A DNA stretch of 64,000 nt from Paenibacillus sp. SYP-B3998. Lineage in GTDB: Bacteria > Bacillota > Bacilli > Paenibacillales > NBRC-103111. Where the stretch lies: positions 186,001 through 250,000 of the forward strand of contig NZ_JAAIKC010000002.1 of assembly GCF_010820665.1 (NCBI RefSeq), written 5' to 3'. The notes below the pieces were generated by a model that saw only the letters and a list, made by a program, of their open reading frames with translations, ran no database searches and was not told the origin of the DNA. Shown piece after piece: positions 53,866 through 63,925 of this stretch; positions within the stretch are counted from its first letter, which is position 1, and each line of letters begins with the position of its first letter. The translations under genes were made by a program, and so were the position numbers.

Positions 53866-53906
53866 AAAAGCTCCGAAACGGGAATTGACCTGTTCCGGAG
53901 CTTTTT
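53866..53906. terminator. Bidirectional terminator
   Basis: AAAAGCTCCGAAACGGG / CCTGTTCCGGAGCTTTT hairpin with T-runs on both sides, between convergent small genes. Confidence 0.8.
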
Positions 53907-54088
53907 CAATCAGAATCTACGACTTCCCACTCGACCTGAATCATCTGATCGACCCAGGTCCGAATCTTAATTTCGATGGCGCTTTCGATCTCTTCATCCG
54001 TTAACTCGCCAAGCTTTTGTTCCGCAATTTCAAGCACATCCTGCTTAACCGACTGTCCAGCTACCGATAATTGAATCTGAATACGCAT
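53906..54088 (-). CDS. Hypothetical 60-residue acidic protein
   Basis: I take the ATG at 54088 (preceded by GGTGAAGG); the longer frame adds 45 residues that look like a chance extension. The product is acidic, with a repeated E/I pattern (KLGELTDEEIESAIEIKI) and a C-terminal WVDQMIQVEWEV. No known domain recognised. Possibly a small regulator or phage-like protein. Confidence 0.55.
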   Translation of the reverse strand: MRIQIQLSVAGQSVKQDVLEIAEQKLGELTDEEIESAIEIKIRTWVDQMIQVEWEVVDSD

Positions 54089-54210
54089 GCCTTCACCTTT
54101 TTCCGGAAACGGCCATATGTGTATAAAGAAAACTTTCCATTGCCGTCCCCCCAATTGTTTTTTACAATGAACATGCAAGACAAAATAAATTAATGAAAAG
54201 AGGAAACTTG

Positions 54211-54453
54211 ATGTCACTATCATCTGCTCAAAAAAAACGCAAGCAGCACTTGCGAGAAGGTAAGCTTGATCCTACTATGAATCGACTAAACTGGAACGGA
54301 ACAAACCCGATTTCTAAGATGACGCCTACCTTACCTGAATTACGCCATCGCCAAATCCATAAACACCAAATGAGGAATCTCAGCCGCTTGCAGGGTGATG
54401 ATTCCTTTTTTCATGCCTTTTGGCGGATGGAAATGCCTTGTTCCTGCGCATAA
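54211..54453 (+). CDS. Hypothetical basic 80-residue protein
   Basis: Starts with ATG at 54211 behind GAGG. Very basic, Gln/Asn-rich (SAQKKRKQHLREGKLDPTM), hydrophilic, then a Trp/Cys-containing tail. Not recognised. Its last 43 bases overlap the convergent gene at 54411, so one of the two ends may be wrong. Confidence 0.5.
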   Translation: MSLSSAQKKRKQHLREGKLDPTMNRLNWNGTNPISKMTPTLPELRHRQIHKHQMRNLSRLQGDDSFFHAFWRMEMPCSCA

Positions 54454-54659
54454 TGAATGAAATGTTCCTTTTCTTCCTGACGGAATGTATATTTGCAATC
54501 AAAACCGTTAAAAAACAAGGTCCAAGCGCTTACATATCCGTCATTGTCTAGGCTCAACTCAGCCACGTAAAGCGAATCCGGCTCGTCCTCGAATTGAAAT
54601 CCGATATGCACAAGCATCTTCTCCTCCACAATCTCTTGCTCGCAATAATCAATAATCAC
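54411..54659 (-). CDS. Hypothetical 82-residue protein
   Basis: Frame of 82 residues with a helical, acidic N-terminus (CEQEIVEEKMLVHIGFQFED), and KYTFRQEEKEHFIHYA near the end. Not recognised. It overlaps the plus-strand gene by 43 bases. Real or not cannot be settled by sequence alone. Confidence 0.5.
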   Translation of the reverse strand: MIIDYCEQEIVEEKMLVHIGFQFEDEPDSLYVAELSLDNDGYVSAWTLFFNGFDCKYTFRQEEKEHFIHYAQEQGISIRQKA

Positions 54660-54800
54660 GGGACTCAGCCTCCTATTGAATAAAATCTTTTTTATTTATA
54701 TAATATACTAATGCACCCAAGCTAATAAAGTACGGTAAAACTTTGATATCGATCAAAGATCCCTATTGAGGTGATGCAAGTTTTGAGGAGGAATTACATA

Positions 54801-55067
54801 ATGGCTTACGATCCGCAAGTTATTGATGCAAAAATAGTCAGTGATAACAAAAAAAATGGTCTTTTTGAAGTCGTCGTCTCATTGAAAGACCGGAACCAAT
54901 GCCGTCTTTTTTTCGAAAGAGATGCTGAAACTGGAATTGGTAAAGTGACGAACTTGAATAGATTAATGAAAGAACCTTGCCCGATCTGCCGCAAAGATTA
55001 CCTTTGCAACTGTCTTGATCGTTATAAACAAACGATTGCAGATCAAGCGATGCCTTACATAAAATAA
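54801..55067 (+). CDS. Small zinc-binding-like protein
   Basis: 88 residues from the ATG at 54801 (GAGGAGG). It carries CPICRKDYLCNC (Cys-x2-Cys then Cys-x-Cys), a possible zinc or iron-sulfur cluster site near residue 60. The beginning is a beta-rich FEVVVSLKDRNQCRLFFERD segment. I do not recognise the family. It lies beside the cobalamin operon and is convergent to it. Confidence 0.55.
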   Translation: MAYDPQVIDAKIVSDNKKNGLFEVVVSLKDRNQCRLFFERDAETGIGKVTNLNRLMKEPCPICRKDYLCNCLDRYKQTIADQAMPYIK

Positions 55068-55080
55068 TCGCACGACTACA

Positions 55081-55123
55081 GACAAAACCCCCTAATCGAT
55101 TTCATTCGCTAGGGGGTTTTGTC
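55081..55123. terminator. Terminator at the end of the cobalamin operon
   Basis: AAAACCCCCTA / TAGGGGGTTTT hairpin with T-runs on both strands, directly after cbiA and after the plus-strand small gene. Confidence 0.9.
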
Positions 55124-56509
55124 TTATTCGCGACTCCTTCTATACTGCTCACAAGCAGCGATCCATGTATGTACCAGTTGAGGCTGAGATGCAAAATGAA
55201 GATGCGTGTAGCCTGCGACGATGTTCTCTCCAATGAACCCTTCGGCTTTCGTTCCGAGCCTTCCTTTGGATTGAAAAGCGGCCGGGAGTTCAACGCCTTC
55301 ATTCTGTTGGAAAGTCGAGTAATGGAACTCATGTCCACGAGCCTTCGCTCCTTGAGGGAGTAAAAAATTACCTTCTGTCCCCTCCACTTCTCGATAACCA
55401 AGCGCAGCTAACTTCGACTGCATAACGACTTGCCCGGGGATGAGACCCACCATCGGGAAAACTTCACCCGCGGTATTCGCGATCTGTTCCGTCAAATACA
55501 TGAAACCACCGCATTCAGCAAGTGTAGGTATTCCCTGCCCAATCCGTTGTCTGATCGAGACTTTCACTTGTTCTTGCGCAGCAAGCTGCTGTGCAAATTC
55601 CTCGGGAAACCCGCCTCCGATATACAAACCATCTGCATCTTGTGGGACATCTTCACCTGCCAATGGAGAGAAATAGACGATTTCAGCTCCGTTAGCTTCT
55701 AGCAGCTCCAAATTCTCGGGATAGTAGAAATGAAAGGCCGAATCTTTGGCTACCGCGATTTTGGCCCGTTTGACCAGAGATGGCTCACCCTTTTGGAATA
55801 ACGAAGATCTGCTTTCCAAAGGCTTGCATTCAGCTAACGCCAACAACTGTTCCAAATCGATGTACTTTGAGATCCGCTCAACCAGTTTATCGAAAAATGG
55901 CCGCATCTCCCCTCTTTCAATGGAAGGAACAAGCCCCAGATGTCGTTCAGGAAGCTCAATGGCTGAATCACGCGGCAAGTAACCGATGACGGGAATGCCA
56001 CATTCTTGTTCAATGGCTTGCTTCACCATCTTGTAATGTCCCTCACTGCCGGCACGATTGGCGATCACGCCCACGATACGGTCACCCTGACCGAACTGCT
56101 GGAATCCCTTCACAATCGCAGCCACACTTCGAGCCATACTTGCAATATTGACGACAAGCAACACAGGCGTATCCAGAATGCGTCCAATATCGGCTGTACT
56201 GCCTTCATCGGTTAGCGGATTTTTACCATCGTACATACCCATGACGCCCTCAATCAAAGAAATATCCGCGCCTTGACTGCCGCGCTGATAAATCTCCTTC
56301 ATCACTTCGCGCCCAACCATCCATGAATCCAAATTACGTGATGCTCTCCCCGTCACCGCTGTATGATAGGTAGGATCAATATAATCGGGACCACACTTAA
56401 ATCCTTGAACGACAAGCCCTCTCTGCTGTAAAGCGGCCATGAGACCAATCGTAAGCGTAGTCTTGCCTACACCGCTGCCTGTACCTGCGATAACAATCCG
56501 ACGCTGCAT
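55124..56509 (-). CDS. cbiA: Cobyrinic acid a,c-diamide synthase
   Basis: 461 residues. The N-terminal P-loop-like domain has GTGSGVGKTTLTIGLMAAL, then FKCGPDYIDPTYH; the C-terminal class-I glutamine amidotransferase-like domain has the catalytic Cys in TLAECGGFMYL and HEFHYSTF. Amidates cobyrinate at a and c. Last gene of this operon; it overlaps cbiG by one base (TAATG). Confidence 0.95.
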   Translation of the reverse strand: MQRRIVIAGTGSGVGKTTLTIGLMAALQQRGLVVQGFKCGPDYIDPTYHTAVTGRASRNLDSWMVGREVMKEIYQRGSQGADISLIEGVMGMYDGKNPLTDEGSTADIGRILDTPVLLVVNIASMARSVAAIVKGFQQFGQGDRIVGVIANRAGSEGHYKMVKQAIEQECGIPVIGYLPRDSAIELPERHLGLVPSIERGEMRPFFDKLVERISKYIDLEQLLALAECKPLESRSSLFQKGEPSLVKRAKIAVAKDSAFHFYYPENLELLEANGAEIVYFSPLAGEDVPQDADGLYIGGGFPEEFAQQLAAQEQVKVSIRQRIGQGIPTLAECGGFMYLTEQIANTAGEVFPMVGLIPGQVVMQSKLAALGYREVEGTEGNFLLPQGAKARGHEFHYSTFQQNEGVELPAAFQSKGRLGTKAEGFIGENIVAGYTHLHFASQPQLVHTWIAACEQYRRSRE

Positions 56510-57666
56510 TACTTCCCTCCTAGCTCTAATTGAACCGGTGTGCGAAAGTCCACTAAACCGACTGATAGGGTAACGTTGCCTGATTTCTTCTTCACCAGCT
56601 CAAGCTGTTTGTTCCCCGTGTAAAGCTTCACCGCAGGCTCGCTTACCCCATAAGCGCCCGTAAATTTGTATACTGTTTCAGAAGGCGCTTCGATTGGAAC
56701 CACATTAAGCTCTGTGGCTGAATAATGAACAAATTCCCAGCCATATTTTCGAGTGATCTCAAGTAAGCCTTCCTCGTCTTTTTTCAAATCAATCGTACAG
56801 ACGGCTTTTACACTTTTGATGGAAAAAGCGAGCTCTTCCAAGGTTTCGTGAATCACCGCCTCAATTTCCTCAGCGGATGTATCACGGTTACAGCCGACCC
56901 CAAGAACAATGACTTTAGGACGATATAACACGCCATTTTGCAAAATGGATTGTTCCTCTAGTGAGAGCAATCGATGGGATATGAGCAGAACCGCATTCGG
57001 TTTGCTAGCACGGCCTGCTTCGATACTTTCATAACGTTGAATGTTGGGTGGAATAGCCCGATCGTGCGTCCACCAGTTGCGTTCGCCCGATTCTTGGATA
57101 ACGGCTATTTGCTCCTCATTGACGACCGCCGCGCTGACAGGCGTTAGCTTGTCGGCAGATTCCCATATCCAACCGAACCGGCGACCAAAAAGGTCGACCG
57201 GTATCGTCTTTTGCACATCGGAAGCGGTTGTAATAATAGCTTTAGCATCTAGGGCCGCTGCGACCTCGTGCGTGAGCTCATTAGCGCCACCAAGATGTCC
57301 CGATAGCACGCTAATAACATGCTCCCCTTTGTCATCAATAACTACAATGCCAGGGTCTTTCTTCTTATCTTGTAGGAGCGGCGCGATCATTCGAACGACT
57401 GCCCCCAATGAAATAATAATAATAAGTCCTTGATAGGCAGGAAATAACGCAGGAAATAACATCCGCACACTACCCTCAAATAGCTGAATGGAGCGTTGCT
57501 CTTCATCGCCCTTGGCAAATTTACTCATGTAGTATACATCAGTACCGCTCATTTGCTCATTCAGCTTACGAGCCAACTCTACGCCATGCTTCGTAATGGC
57601 TACGATGGCATACTCGCCTTGTTGGTGAATAGGAGGCACGATGCCTTCGCTCAATACAATCGTCAT
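56509..57666 (-). CDS. cbiG: Cobalt-precorrin-5A hydrolase CbiG
   Basis: 385 residues, N- and C-terminal CbiG domains: SLGAVVRMIAPLLQDKKKDP and LSGHLGGANELTHEVA, then LGVGCNRDTSAEEIE. Opens the ring and removes acetaldehyde in the anaerobic pathway. No CbiH domain is fused to it. Overlaps cbiF (ATGA) and cbiA. Confidence 0.93.
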   Translation of the reverse strand: MTIVLSEGIVPPIHQQGEYAIVAITKHGVELARKLNEQMSGTDVYYMSKFAKGDEEQRSIQLFEGSVRMLFPALFPAYQGLIIIISLGAVVRMIAPLLQDKKKDPGIVVIDDKGEHVISVLSGHLGGANELTHEVAAALDAKAIITTASDVQKTIPVDLFGRRFGWIWESADKLTPVSAAVVNEEQIAVIQESGERNWWTHDRAIPPNIQRYESIEAGRASKPNAVLLISHRLLSLEEQSILQNGVLYRPKVIVLGVGCNRDTSAEEIEAVIHETLEELAFSIKSVKAVCTIDLKKDEEGLLEITRKYGWEFVHYSATELNVVPIEAPSETVYKFTGAYGVSEPAVKLYTGNKQLELVKKKSGNVTLSVGLVDFRTPVQLELGGK

Positions 57667-58439
57667 GGCTTAACACCTCTACGGAATCGATGCGTGAACG
57701 ACTTGTCGTAGAGCTTGGAACGGTACTCTTCCTTACCGTGAATTTCTGGATCCAAGGCCCATCCCGCCAGTATCATCGCATGGGAACGGATACCGTTCTT
57801 GCGCATATCTTCTTCTAGATGTCCCACAGTCGTGCGAACAATCAGCTGATCCGGCCAAGTTGCACGTTGCACAACCGCTACAGGCGTCTCTTCGCTCCAA
57901 CCCGCTTCAACCAGATCGCCAACGACTTTTTTAATTAACGTCGCGCTCAGGAACAATGCAATTGTACAGTGATGCGATGCTAGATCGCGCAGCTTCTCCA
58001 GCTCAGGAACTGGCGTGCGCCCTTCCGCACGTGTCAGAATGACCGTTTGCGTGAGATCCGGAATCGTCAGTTCGGCACCCACAGCGGCTGCTGAAGCGAA
58101 GACGGAGCTGACGCCTGGGACGATTTCGTATCCAATACCTTCTTTGCGAAGTAAAGCAATTTGCTCCATCGTCGCTCCAAACATTGCGGGATCGCCTGTG
58201 TGAACGCGGACGACCATCTTGCCTTGCTTAAGGCGGTCAACGATGATACCGACCATTTCAACAAGCTCCATCCCAGAGCTTTTCAAGACTTCCGCTTCCG
58301 GCTTTGCCTTGGCAATTAGTTCTTCATTCACAAGGGAGTCCGTGTACATCACTACATCAGCTTGCTGCAACAGCTTCAAGCCTTTAACCGTAATTAAATC
58401 AGGATCGCCGGGACCCGCGCCAATGATATATAATTTCAT
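57663..58439 (-). CDS. cbiF: Cobalt-precorrin-4 C11-methyltransferase CbiF
   Basis: SAM-dependent tetrapyrrole methylase fold: YIIGAGPGDPDLITVKGL start, VRVHTGDPAMFG, PGVSSVFASAA. 258 residues is normal. Overlaps the start of cbiG, and begins right after the cbiL stop, so translation is likely coupled through the operon. Confidence 0.94.
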   Translation of the reverse strand: MKLYIIGAGPGDPDLITVKGLKLLQQADVVMYTDSLVNEELIAKAKPEAEVLKSSGMELVEMVGIIVDRLKQGKMVVRVHTGDPAMFGATMEQIALLRKEGIGYEIVPGVSSVFASAAAVGAELTIPDLTQTVILTRAEGRTPVPELEKLRDLASHHCTIALFLSATLIKKVVGDLVEAGWSEETPVAVVQRATWPDQLIVRTTVGHLEEDMRKNGIRSHAMILAGWALDPEIHGKEEYRSKLYDKSFTHRFRRGVKP

Positions 58440-59150
58440 CTATTTTCTCACCACCATTAAGGTTAAATATTCCAATTCCCGTCCTTGAAGTTCCGCCACA
58501 TTGCGCCAAATCTCTTCTTCCGAAGAAGTTACCTTCGTGATCACCGAGGCCTTCTCAACAAGCCCTAAATCACGCAATACCGTTAGCATAAGATCAATAA
58601 CCTTGGCTACTTTGATGAAAACAATGCAATCATGTTCTTCAATCGCTTTGCGCATTTTGTCATAATCTTCAACCGCCGGAACAATGGCGATCTGTTCATC
58701 GCCGTCAGCCATCGGAAGTCCAAGTCTGGAAGCTGAAGCATTGACCGAAGAAATGCCCGGAATCGAAATCGCTTTAACCTCTGGGTGCCGCTCATTCATC
58801 AGTCGCATAAGATGGATATAGGTACTGTAGATCATAGGATCACCCTCCGTCACGAAGGCGACGTCTTTGCCTTCCGATAGATGACCATAAACGCTTTCGA
58901 CAGTTTTCGTCCATTGTAATTCAAGCGCTTCCCGATCCCTTGTCATCGGAAACGTAAGCCCCATCATCTCTTTTTGCTCGGTGTTGACGTATAACTCCGT
59001 AATCGCAAGCGCGTAACTCTTCGCTCCACGCTTCTTTCTCGGGTAAGCAATAACGGGACATTCTCTTAGCAAACGAAAAGCCTTAACCGTAATTAACTCC
59101 GGGTCTCCTGGCCCTACACCCAGACCATACAAAGTACCAAGTTTACTCAC
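58440..59150 (-). CDS. cbiL: Cobalt-precorrin-2 C20-methyltransferase CbiL
   Basis: Start: GTG at 59150, since AGAGGAGG precedes it and it overlaps the cbiET stop; the longer frame is unsupported. 236 residues with [20 protein letters not shown] and [26 protein letters not shown]. First ring methylation of the corrin path after sirohydrochlorin/cobalt insertion. Confidence 0.93.
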   Translation of the reverse strand: MSKLGTLYGLGVGPGDPELITVKAFRLLRECPVIAYPRKKRGAKSYALAITELYVNTEQKEMMGLTFPMTRDREALELQWTKTVESVYGHLSEGKDVAFVTEGDPMIYSTYIHLMRLMNERHPEVKAISIPGISSVNASASRLGLPMADGDEQIAIVPAVEDYDKMRKAIEEHDCIVFIKVAKVIDLMLTVLRDLGLVEKASVITKVTSSEEEIWRNVAELQGRELEYLTLMVVRK

Positions 59151-60378
59151 CGTTGTTGACCTCCTCTGCATCCGCTTGCTTGTGCTTAGCCGTGATAATG
59201 TAAATCGGATTAAGCGCATCAAAGCGCTTCATATGTAAAATCGGTTTGCTACGGGACACTTGCACTAACGTAACGGTCACATCGAACCCTAGCTTAGTAA
59301 ATGTCTGATCTGCTTCGTAGAGCGTCTCTATTGTTGCTGCGTTCAACACGATTCTGCCACCCGGCTGAAGCCGTGTGCTGCAAAGCTCCAATAGTTCTTG
59401 CATCTCGCCGCCGCTTCCGCCAATGAAGATGGCGTTCGGATCAGGAAACGCCTCCAAGCCTTTCGGCGCTCTTCCTTGCACAGCCGTGATGTCTACACGA
59501 AATTTGATGCTGTTCTCCAAACAGTTTTTCAGATCATCCTCATTTTTCTCAATCGCAAAAACCGATCCGTCTCGTGCAATCCGAGCCGCCTCAATCGCAA
59601 CAGAACCCGTACAAGTTCCAATATCCCAGACGACACTGTCAGGCTGCAAACCCATTTGACTTAAGCTAAGCACCCTAACTTCCTTCTTCGTAATTAACCC
59701 TTTATCCGGTTTGCGCTGAGCGAATTGATCATCCTCAATGCCGATGGACCACGTAGGACCTGCAAATTGTTTCTTCAGAATAACAACGTTAAGCGGTGAG
59801 AACGTGCTGGAAAGCAGCTGTTCTAACGTGTACCAGCCGCAGCGCTCCTCCTCGCCCTCTAGGTTTTCAGCGACAAATACCGCATATTCCGTCATGCCAA
59901 ATGCAAGTAAATAGGCCGCAATTACGCTCGGTGTATTCGTCTCATCCGTTAGCAGCGCAATTTTGTCTTTCCCATCCATTCGTTGTGCCAGCCCCTTCAT
60001 CGTACGTCCATGTACACTCGTTACATAGGCATCCTGCCAGCTTTCACCCATTCGTGCGAATGCTAATTGAACAGAACTGGTATGCGGATAAAAGGATACG
60101 CTTTCCAGTTTTTTGGACACGTACCCCCCCATCCCATAAAAAAGCGGGTCTCCCGAAGCCAAAATGACAAGGGAACGCTCTTCACTTTTCAGCTGATCCA
60201 TTAGCTCAGACAAGCTTCCTTTAATGACTAGCTTCTGCCCGCGATAATCAGGAAAAAAAGCCAGGCTGCGCTCGCCGCCTACGAGCACTTCGCTCTCCTC
60301 AATCCATTTTACGTACTGTGGCAGTAAACTGCCTTGACCATTATCGCCGATGCCTATCATTTTAATTGGCTTACTCAT
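59143..60378 (-). CDS. cbiET: Bifunctional CbiE-CbiT (cobalt-precorrin-6B/7 methyltransferase and decarboxylase)
   Basis: 411 residues. CbiE half: [38 protein letters not shown]. CbiT half begins near residue 215: [20 protein letters not shown] (SAM site), [15 protein letters not shown] natural fusion also called CobL in aerobic producers. Overlaps cbiL. Confidence 0.94.
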   Translation of the reverse strand: MSKPIKMIGIGDNGQGSLLPQYVKWIEESEVLVGGERSLAFFPDYRGQKLVIKGSLSELMDQLKSEERSLVILASGDPLFYGMGGYVSKKLESVSFYPHTSSVQLAFARMGESWQDAYVTSVHGRTMKGLAQRMDGKDKIALLTDETNTPSVIAAYLLAFGMTEYAVFVAENLEGEEERCGWYTLEQLLSSTFSPLNVVILKKQFAGPTWSIGIEDDQFAQRKPDKGLITKKEVRVLSLSQMGLQPDSVVWDIGTCTGSVAIEAARIARDGSVFAIEKNEDDLKNCLENSIKFRVDITAVQGRAPKGLEAFPDPNAIFIGGSGGEMQELLELCSTRLQPGGRIVLNAATIETLYEADQTFTKLGFDVTVTLVQVSRSKPILHMKRFDALNPIYIITAKHKQADAEEVNNGE

Positions 60379-60380
60379 GC

Positions 60381-61505
60381 TTATCCGTTCTCCCCCATCT
60401 TGCCATAGTTATATCTAGCCGCTTTCCCTAGTAGCTCGGCTTTCATGGAAATAATAAAGGTTTCGATCAAATCGAAGCCATCTCGTCCTACCTCTTGCAA
60501 CCCAGCATCGCAGCAGCGCTCGCATAAACGCTCAAAATAACGTAAATATCCGCCTGCCGCCATTAAATCGCCGACCTGTGAAGCTGTATTGGCTCCTCTA
60601 ATTTCGTCAACAAGCGCCTCGGACGCCTCGGATTCGATAGCGACCTGCGCCAGGAAACCGAAATCGACTGGAGCGCTCTTGGAATGCACCATCATCACGC
60701 CCTGCGCAACCTTAGAGAACTTGCCCATCATACCAACAAGCGTTACCTTACGTATGCCCTGTCTTTGACATTGGGTTAAAGCAAAGCCAACAAAATCGCC
60801 CATTTCTACAAAAGCTTCCTCAGAAAGCTCCGGATACAGCGAGATTCCGAATGTCTCCGTCCGACCACCCGTTGAAAGTACAATATGGTCGCAGCCGCAC
60901 TTGACTGCTACGCGAATAGCCTGCGCCACGCTGGCCTTATAGGCTGCTGTTGAAAAGGGGACAACGGTACCACGGGTTCCGAGAATCGAAATGCCGCCGA
61001 GAATGCCCAGACGCCCGTTCAGCGTCTTCTTGGCGATCTCTTCGCCAGCCGGAACCGATACAAGCACGTCGACGCCGTGCCCAATGTCGTATTGGTCAAG
61101 CACCTCTTGCACAGTCTCGCGAATCATTTTTCGCGGGACTGGGTTGATGGCCGCTTGACCGACATCGACGGGTAGTCCGGGCTTCGTCACCCGCCCGACG
61201 CCGACGCCCCCATCGATGCCGACGCCAGGCTCGGCGCGGAAGCTTACCCGCACGACGATTTCTGCGCCGTGCGTCGCATCGGGATCATCCCCACCGTCCT
61301 TGATGACGGTGACTTCCCCCCACTGCTGCGTATACGTGCTGCTGTGTAAAACAAAAGCAACCGTCTCCCCGATGGGGATACGGATGTGCACTAACACTTG
61401 CGGCGCCTGCTCGATAAGCGCCAGCAGCGCGGCTTTGGCTCCTGCGGTTGCGCAAGAGCCTGTCGTATAACCGTGGCGCAGCGGCTTGCCCGGTTGCTCT
61501 TCCAT
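60381..61505 (-). CDS. cbiD: Cobalt-precorrin-5B C1-methyltransferase CbiD
   Basis: 374 residues, [18 protein letters not shown] start and [35 protein letters not shown] are diagnostic. Methylates C1. Its 5' half is noticeably more GC-rich than neighbours. It lies between cbiC and cbiET with very short gaps. Confidence 0.95.
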   Translation of the reverse strand: MEEQPGKPLRHGYTTGSCATAGAKAALLALIEQAPQVLVHIRIPIGETVAFVLHSSTYTQQWGEVTVIKDGGDDPDATHGAEIVVRVSFRAEPGVGIDGGVGVGRVTKPGLPVDVGQAAINPVPRKMIRETVQEVLDQYDIGHGVDVLVSVPAGEEIAKKTLNGRLGILGGISILGTRGTVVPFSTAAYKASVAQAIRVAVKCGCDHIVLSTGGRTETFGISLYPELSEEAFVEMGDFVGFALTQCQRQGIRKVTLVGMMGKFSKVAQGVMMVHSKSAPVDFGFLAQVAIESEASEALVDEIRGANTASQVGDLMAAGGYLRYFERLCERCCDAGLQEVGRDGFDLIETFIISMKAELLGKAARYNYGKMGENG

Positions 61506-61513
61506 AGTGCGCG

Positions 61514-62164
61514 TTACTCCTTGCGCGCCGCCATGATCGACAGCGCGTTGACTGCTGCGACAGCGACAGGGCTACCGCCTTTACGGCCGACGTTCGTTAT
61601 AAACGGCACATCCAGCTTCAATAATTCTTCCTTCGATTCAGCTGCAGACACGAAACCGACCGGAACACCAACAATAAGCCCTGGCTTAGCGATACCTTCC
61701 TTAACAAGACGGATCAGTTCTAGCAAAGCTGTTGGGGCGTTCCCAATAGCAAAAATGCCTCCTTGCGCTTCTTCAATCGCCTTGCGAATAGAAATGATCG
61801 CACGCGTCGTGTTCAATCGCTTCGCTTCTGCCATTACATCCGCATCAGAGATGTATACTTTCACTTCGCCGCCGAATTGCTCAATTCTCGGTTTACTGAT
61901 TCCTACTTGTACCATTTGTACATCTGCTACGAGAATTTTCCCTGCCCGAATAGCAGCAATACCGGCTTCAATCGCTCGTGGATGAAACACCAGACTGCGT
62001 CCAAGTTCGAAATCCGCCGAAGCATGAATAACCCGCTGCACAACAGGGTATTGCTCATCTGTAAAATCGTGTTCGCCCAGCTCCTCTGTAATCATTTCGA
62101 AGCTTTTCTCTTCAATCTCCTGCGGCTGCACAGTTAGCGGTTTAAAGTCTGTATGGAATTCCAT
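61514..62164 (-). CDS. cbiC: Cobalt-precorrin-8 methylmutase CbiC
   Basis: 216 residues with the conserved RVIHASADFELGRSLVFHP (His nucleophile) and LIVGVPVGFVSAAESKE, TNVGRKGGSPVAVAAVNAL. Moves the C11 methyl to C12, giving cobyrinic acid. The short distance to cbiD and cbiJ indicates one transcript. Confidence 0.95.
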   Translation of the reverse strand: MEFHTDFKPLTVQPQEIEEKSFEMITEELGEHDFTDEQYPVVQRVIHASADFELGRSLVFHPRAIEAGIAAIRAGKILVADVQMVQVGISKPRIEQFGGEVKVYISDADVMAEAKRLNTTRAIISIRKAIEEAQGGIFAIGNAPTALLELIRLVKEGIAKPGLIVGVPVGFVSAAESKEELLKLDVPFITNVGRKGGSPVAVAAVNALSIMAARKE

Positions 62165-62169
62165 AATTA

Positions 62170-62946
62170 TTACGCCTCCTTTTGAATTTGAGCTTCAATG
62201 TATTGAATGACACCTTCGAATTCCGTATAGAGATTGCCATACTCAAGTCCCGGTCTGCCAATCACAATGCTAGGGATTCCCATTTCGAGGGCCGCTTCCA
62301 ACTTTTCATCCACAGCTCCGACTTTTCCGCTTTCCTTCGTAATCATTAAGGTTACATGATAATGCTCGTAGAGTGCTTTGTTCAGCTCTTTGGAGAATGG
62401 CCCTTGCATAGCAACTATGTTTTTCTGCTCAATACCAAGCTCCTCGCATTTCTCCATATTGTCTTTACGCGGGAGCATCCGAGCGATCAAGGTTGTATCG
62501 GGCAGACCGATAAGGCGATCTGCGAAAATTTTAAGCGTCTTGCTTCCCGTGGTCAACATAATGCTGCCCCGTTTTTCGGCTGCTAACTCAGCCGCTTGTT
62601 TGTAATCATCTACTGTCGTAATCAACGCACCTTGTTCAATGCTCAAGCTTTGTCTTTCGAAACGCACATACGGCACTTGAGCTTCCTGAGATGCCGCCAT
62701 GGCGTTTTTTGAAGCTTCCTCGGCAAAAGGATGGGTCGCATCGACTACGATACGTACCCCTTTATCACGAATAAGCTGCTGCATGTCGTCGACAGTTAAC
62801 CGGCCAACCTGCACGGGAAGCTGCTCAGCTTCCATGCTCTTAGCGGCGCTTTCAGTCACGACCGTTGTAAGAACAGAGTAGCCCGCAGAGCGAATGCGCA
62901 GCGCCAGTTCCCTGGCGTCGCTCGTACCTGCAAGAACGAGGATCAT
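62170..62946 (-). CDS. cbiJ: Cobalt-precorrin-6A reductase CbiJ
   Basis: 258 residues, LVLAGTSDARELALRIRSAG, VDATHPFAEEASKNAM, LTTGSKTLKIFADR and LMITKESGKVGAVDEKL match CbiJ/CobK. Uses NADPH (NADH in anaerobic forms) to reduce the ring. Overlaps cbiX by four bases (ATGA). Confidence 0.95.
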   Translation of the reverse strand: MILVLAGTSDARELALRIRSAGYSVLTTVVTESAAKSMEAEQLPVQVGRLTVDDMQQLIRDKGVRIVVDATHPFAEEASKNAMAASQEAQVPYVRFERQSLSIEQGALITTVDDYKQAAELAAEKRGSIMLTTGSKTLKIFADRLIGLPDTTLIARMLPRKDNMEKCEELGIEQKNIVAMQGPFSKELNKALYEHYHVTLMITKESGKVGAVDEKLEAALEMGIPSIVIGRPGLEYGNLYTEFEGVIQYIEAQIQKEA

Positions 62947-63905
62947 CGCTTGCCTCCTCCTGTATGTGCATGATCATGGTCATGATTATGTTTGTCGTGA
63001 GAATCATGATCGTGCTCATGATGATGTCCGTGATCATGGTCGTGTTCGTGATCATGATCGTGGTCGTGGTGATGGCCTTCATGATCGTGGTGATGATGAT
63101 CAATATGCTTCATCGCTTCCAAGCGATATTGGCACATATCACAGTTCATTTTGACTTCGTCTTGAAGCGCTTCCTGCGCCCGACCGATCAAAATCTCTTG
63201 AAGCAGGGGATGGAAACCAAAGTAAGGCGCCATTTGAAATTCATGCTCGGCGTATTTCTCTTGAAACCCTTGAACCATCAGCTCCATACGTTGAATCAAT
63301 ACACCTGTAAATAAAAAGTATGGCAAAATAACAACTCGTTTTGCTCCAAGCGTTATGCACCTTTCAATACCTGCATCCATGAGTGGCGCCGTCACTCCGA
63401 TGAACGCTGTTTCAACCCATTTCACTTTAAGTTTTTCCCAAAACAAGCGAGATATTTTAAACAAATCACTATTCGCATCGGGATCACTGCTTCCGCGCCC
63501 GACAATTAATAATGCAGTCTCCTCAAGCTCTTCATTCGAGTCGATACCCACGTCGCCTACTCTTGACGTCAAAATATCTAAGATTTGATCGTGGACACCA
63601 ATCGGTCTGCCATATGTAAATTTAACGAATGGATATTTGATCTTAGCATCATCAATTGCTGATGGAATATGAATTTTTGCATGTCCAGCAGAAAATAAAA
63701 TAATAGGAATAACAACAACGCGTGACGCACCAAGCTCGATACAACGATCAATTCCCTGCATAATGGTCGGCTCAACGAATTCTAAAAAGCAAGTCTCCAC
63801 AATTTGTCCTTGCATTTTAGCCGCAATTTCCGCAATAAAACGTCGAACTTCCTCATTACCTTCGTTGTCTCTACTTCCATGCCCTACAAATAAAACTGCA
63901 TTCAT
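62943..63905 (-). CDS. cbiX: Sirohydrochlorin cobaltochelatase CbiX (long form, His-rich tail)
   Basis: 320 residues from the ATG at 63905 (AGGAGGAG). Two CbiX halves: N-terminal LFVGHGSRDNEGNEE and SAGHAKIHIPSAI (metal His), C-terminal LIVGRGSSDPDANSDL and LPYFLFTGVL. Then MNCDMC, the MxCxxC pattern described for the Fe-S cluster in B. megaterium CbiX, and finally a roughly 55-residue tail mostly of His, Asp and Glu. The tail probably binds cobalt or other metals. First complete gene of the operon in the window. Confidence 0.94.
   Translation of the reverse strand: MNAVLFVGHGSRDNEGNEEVRRFIAEIAAKMQGQIVETCFLEFVEPTIMQGIDRCIELGASRVVVIPIILFSAGHAKIHIPSAIDDAKIKYPFVKFTYGRPIGVHDQILDILTSRVGDVGIDSNEELEETALLIVGRGSSDPDANSDLFKISRLFWEKLKVKWVETAFIGVTAPLMDAGIERCITLGAKRVVILPYFLFTGVLIQRMELMVQGFQEKYAEHEFQMAPYFGFHPLLQEILIGRAQEALQDEVKMNCDMCQYRLEAMKHIDHHHHDHEGHHHDHDHDHEHDHDHGHHHEHDHDSHDKHNHDHDHAHTGGGKR
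62949..63106 (-). repeat. CAT/GATC-rich coding repeat for the CbiX tail
   Basis: Repeated CATGATC/ATGATCA-type hexamers encode alternating His-Asp and His-His. Both strands therefore give long accidental frames. Repeat number may vary between strains by slippage. Confidence 0.7.
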
Positions 63906-63925
63906 CCTCAAACTCCTCCTACTTC

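Noticed and set aside
62852-63314. Long frames on both strands in the CbiX tail
   Set aside because: They follow from the CAT/GATC repeat; the frame of CbiX is supported by motifs before the tail.
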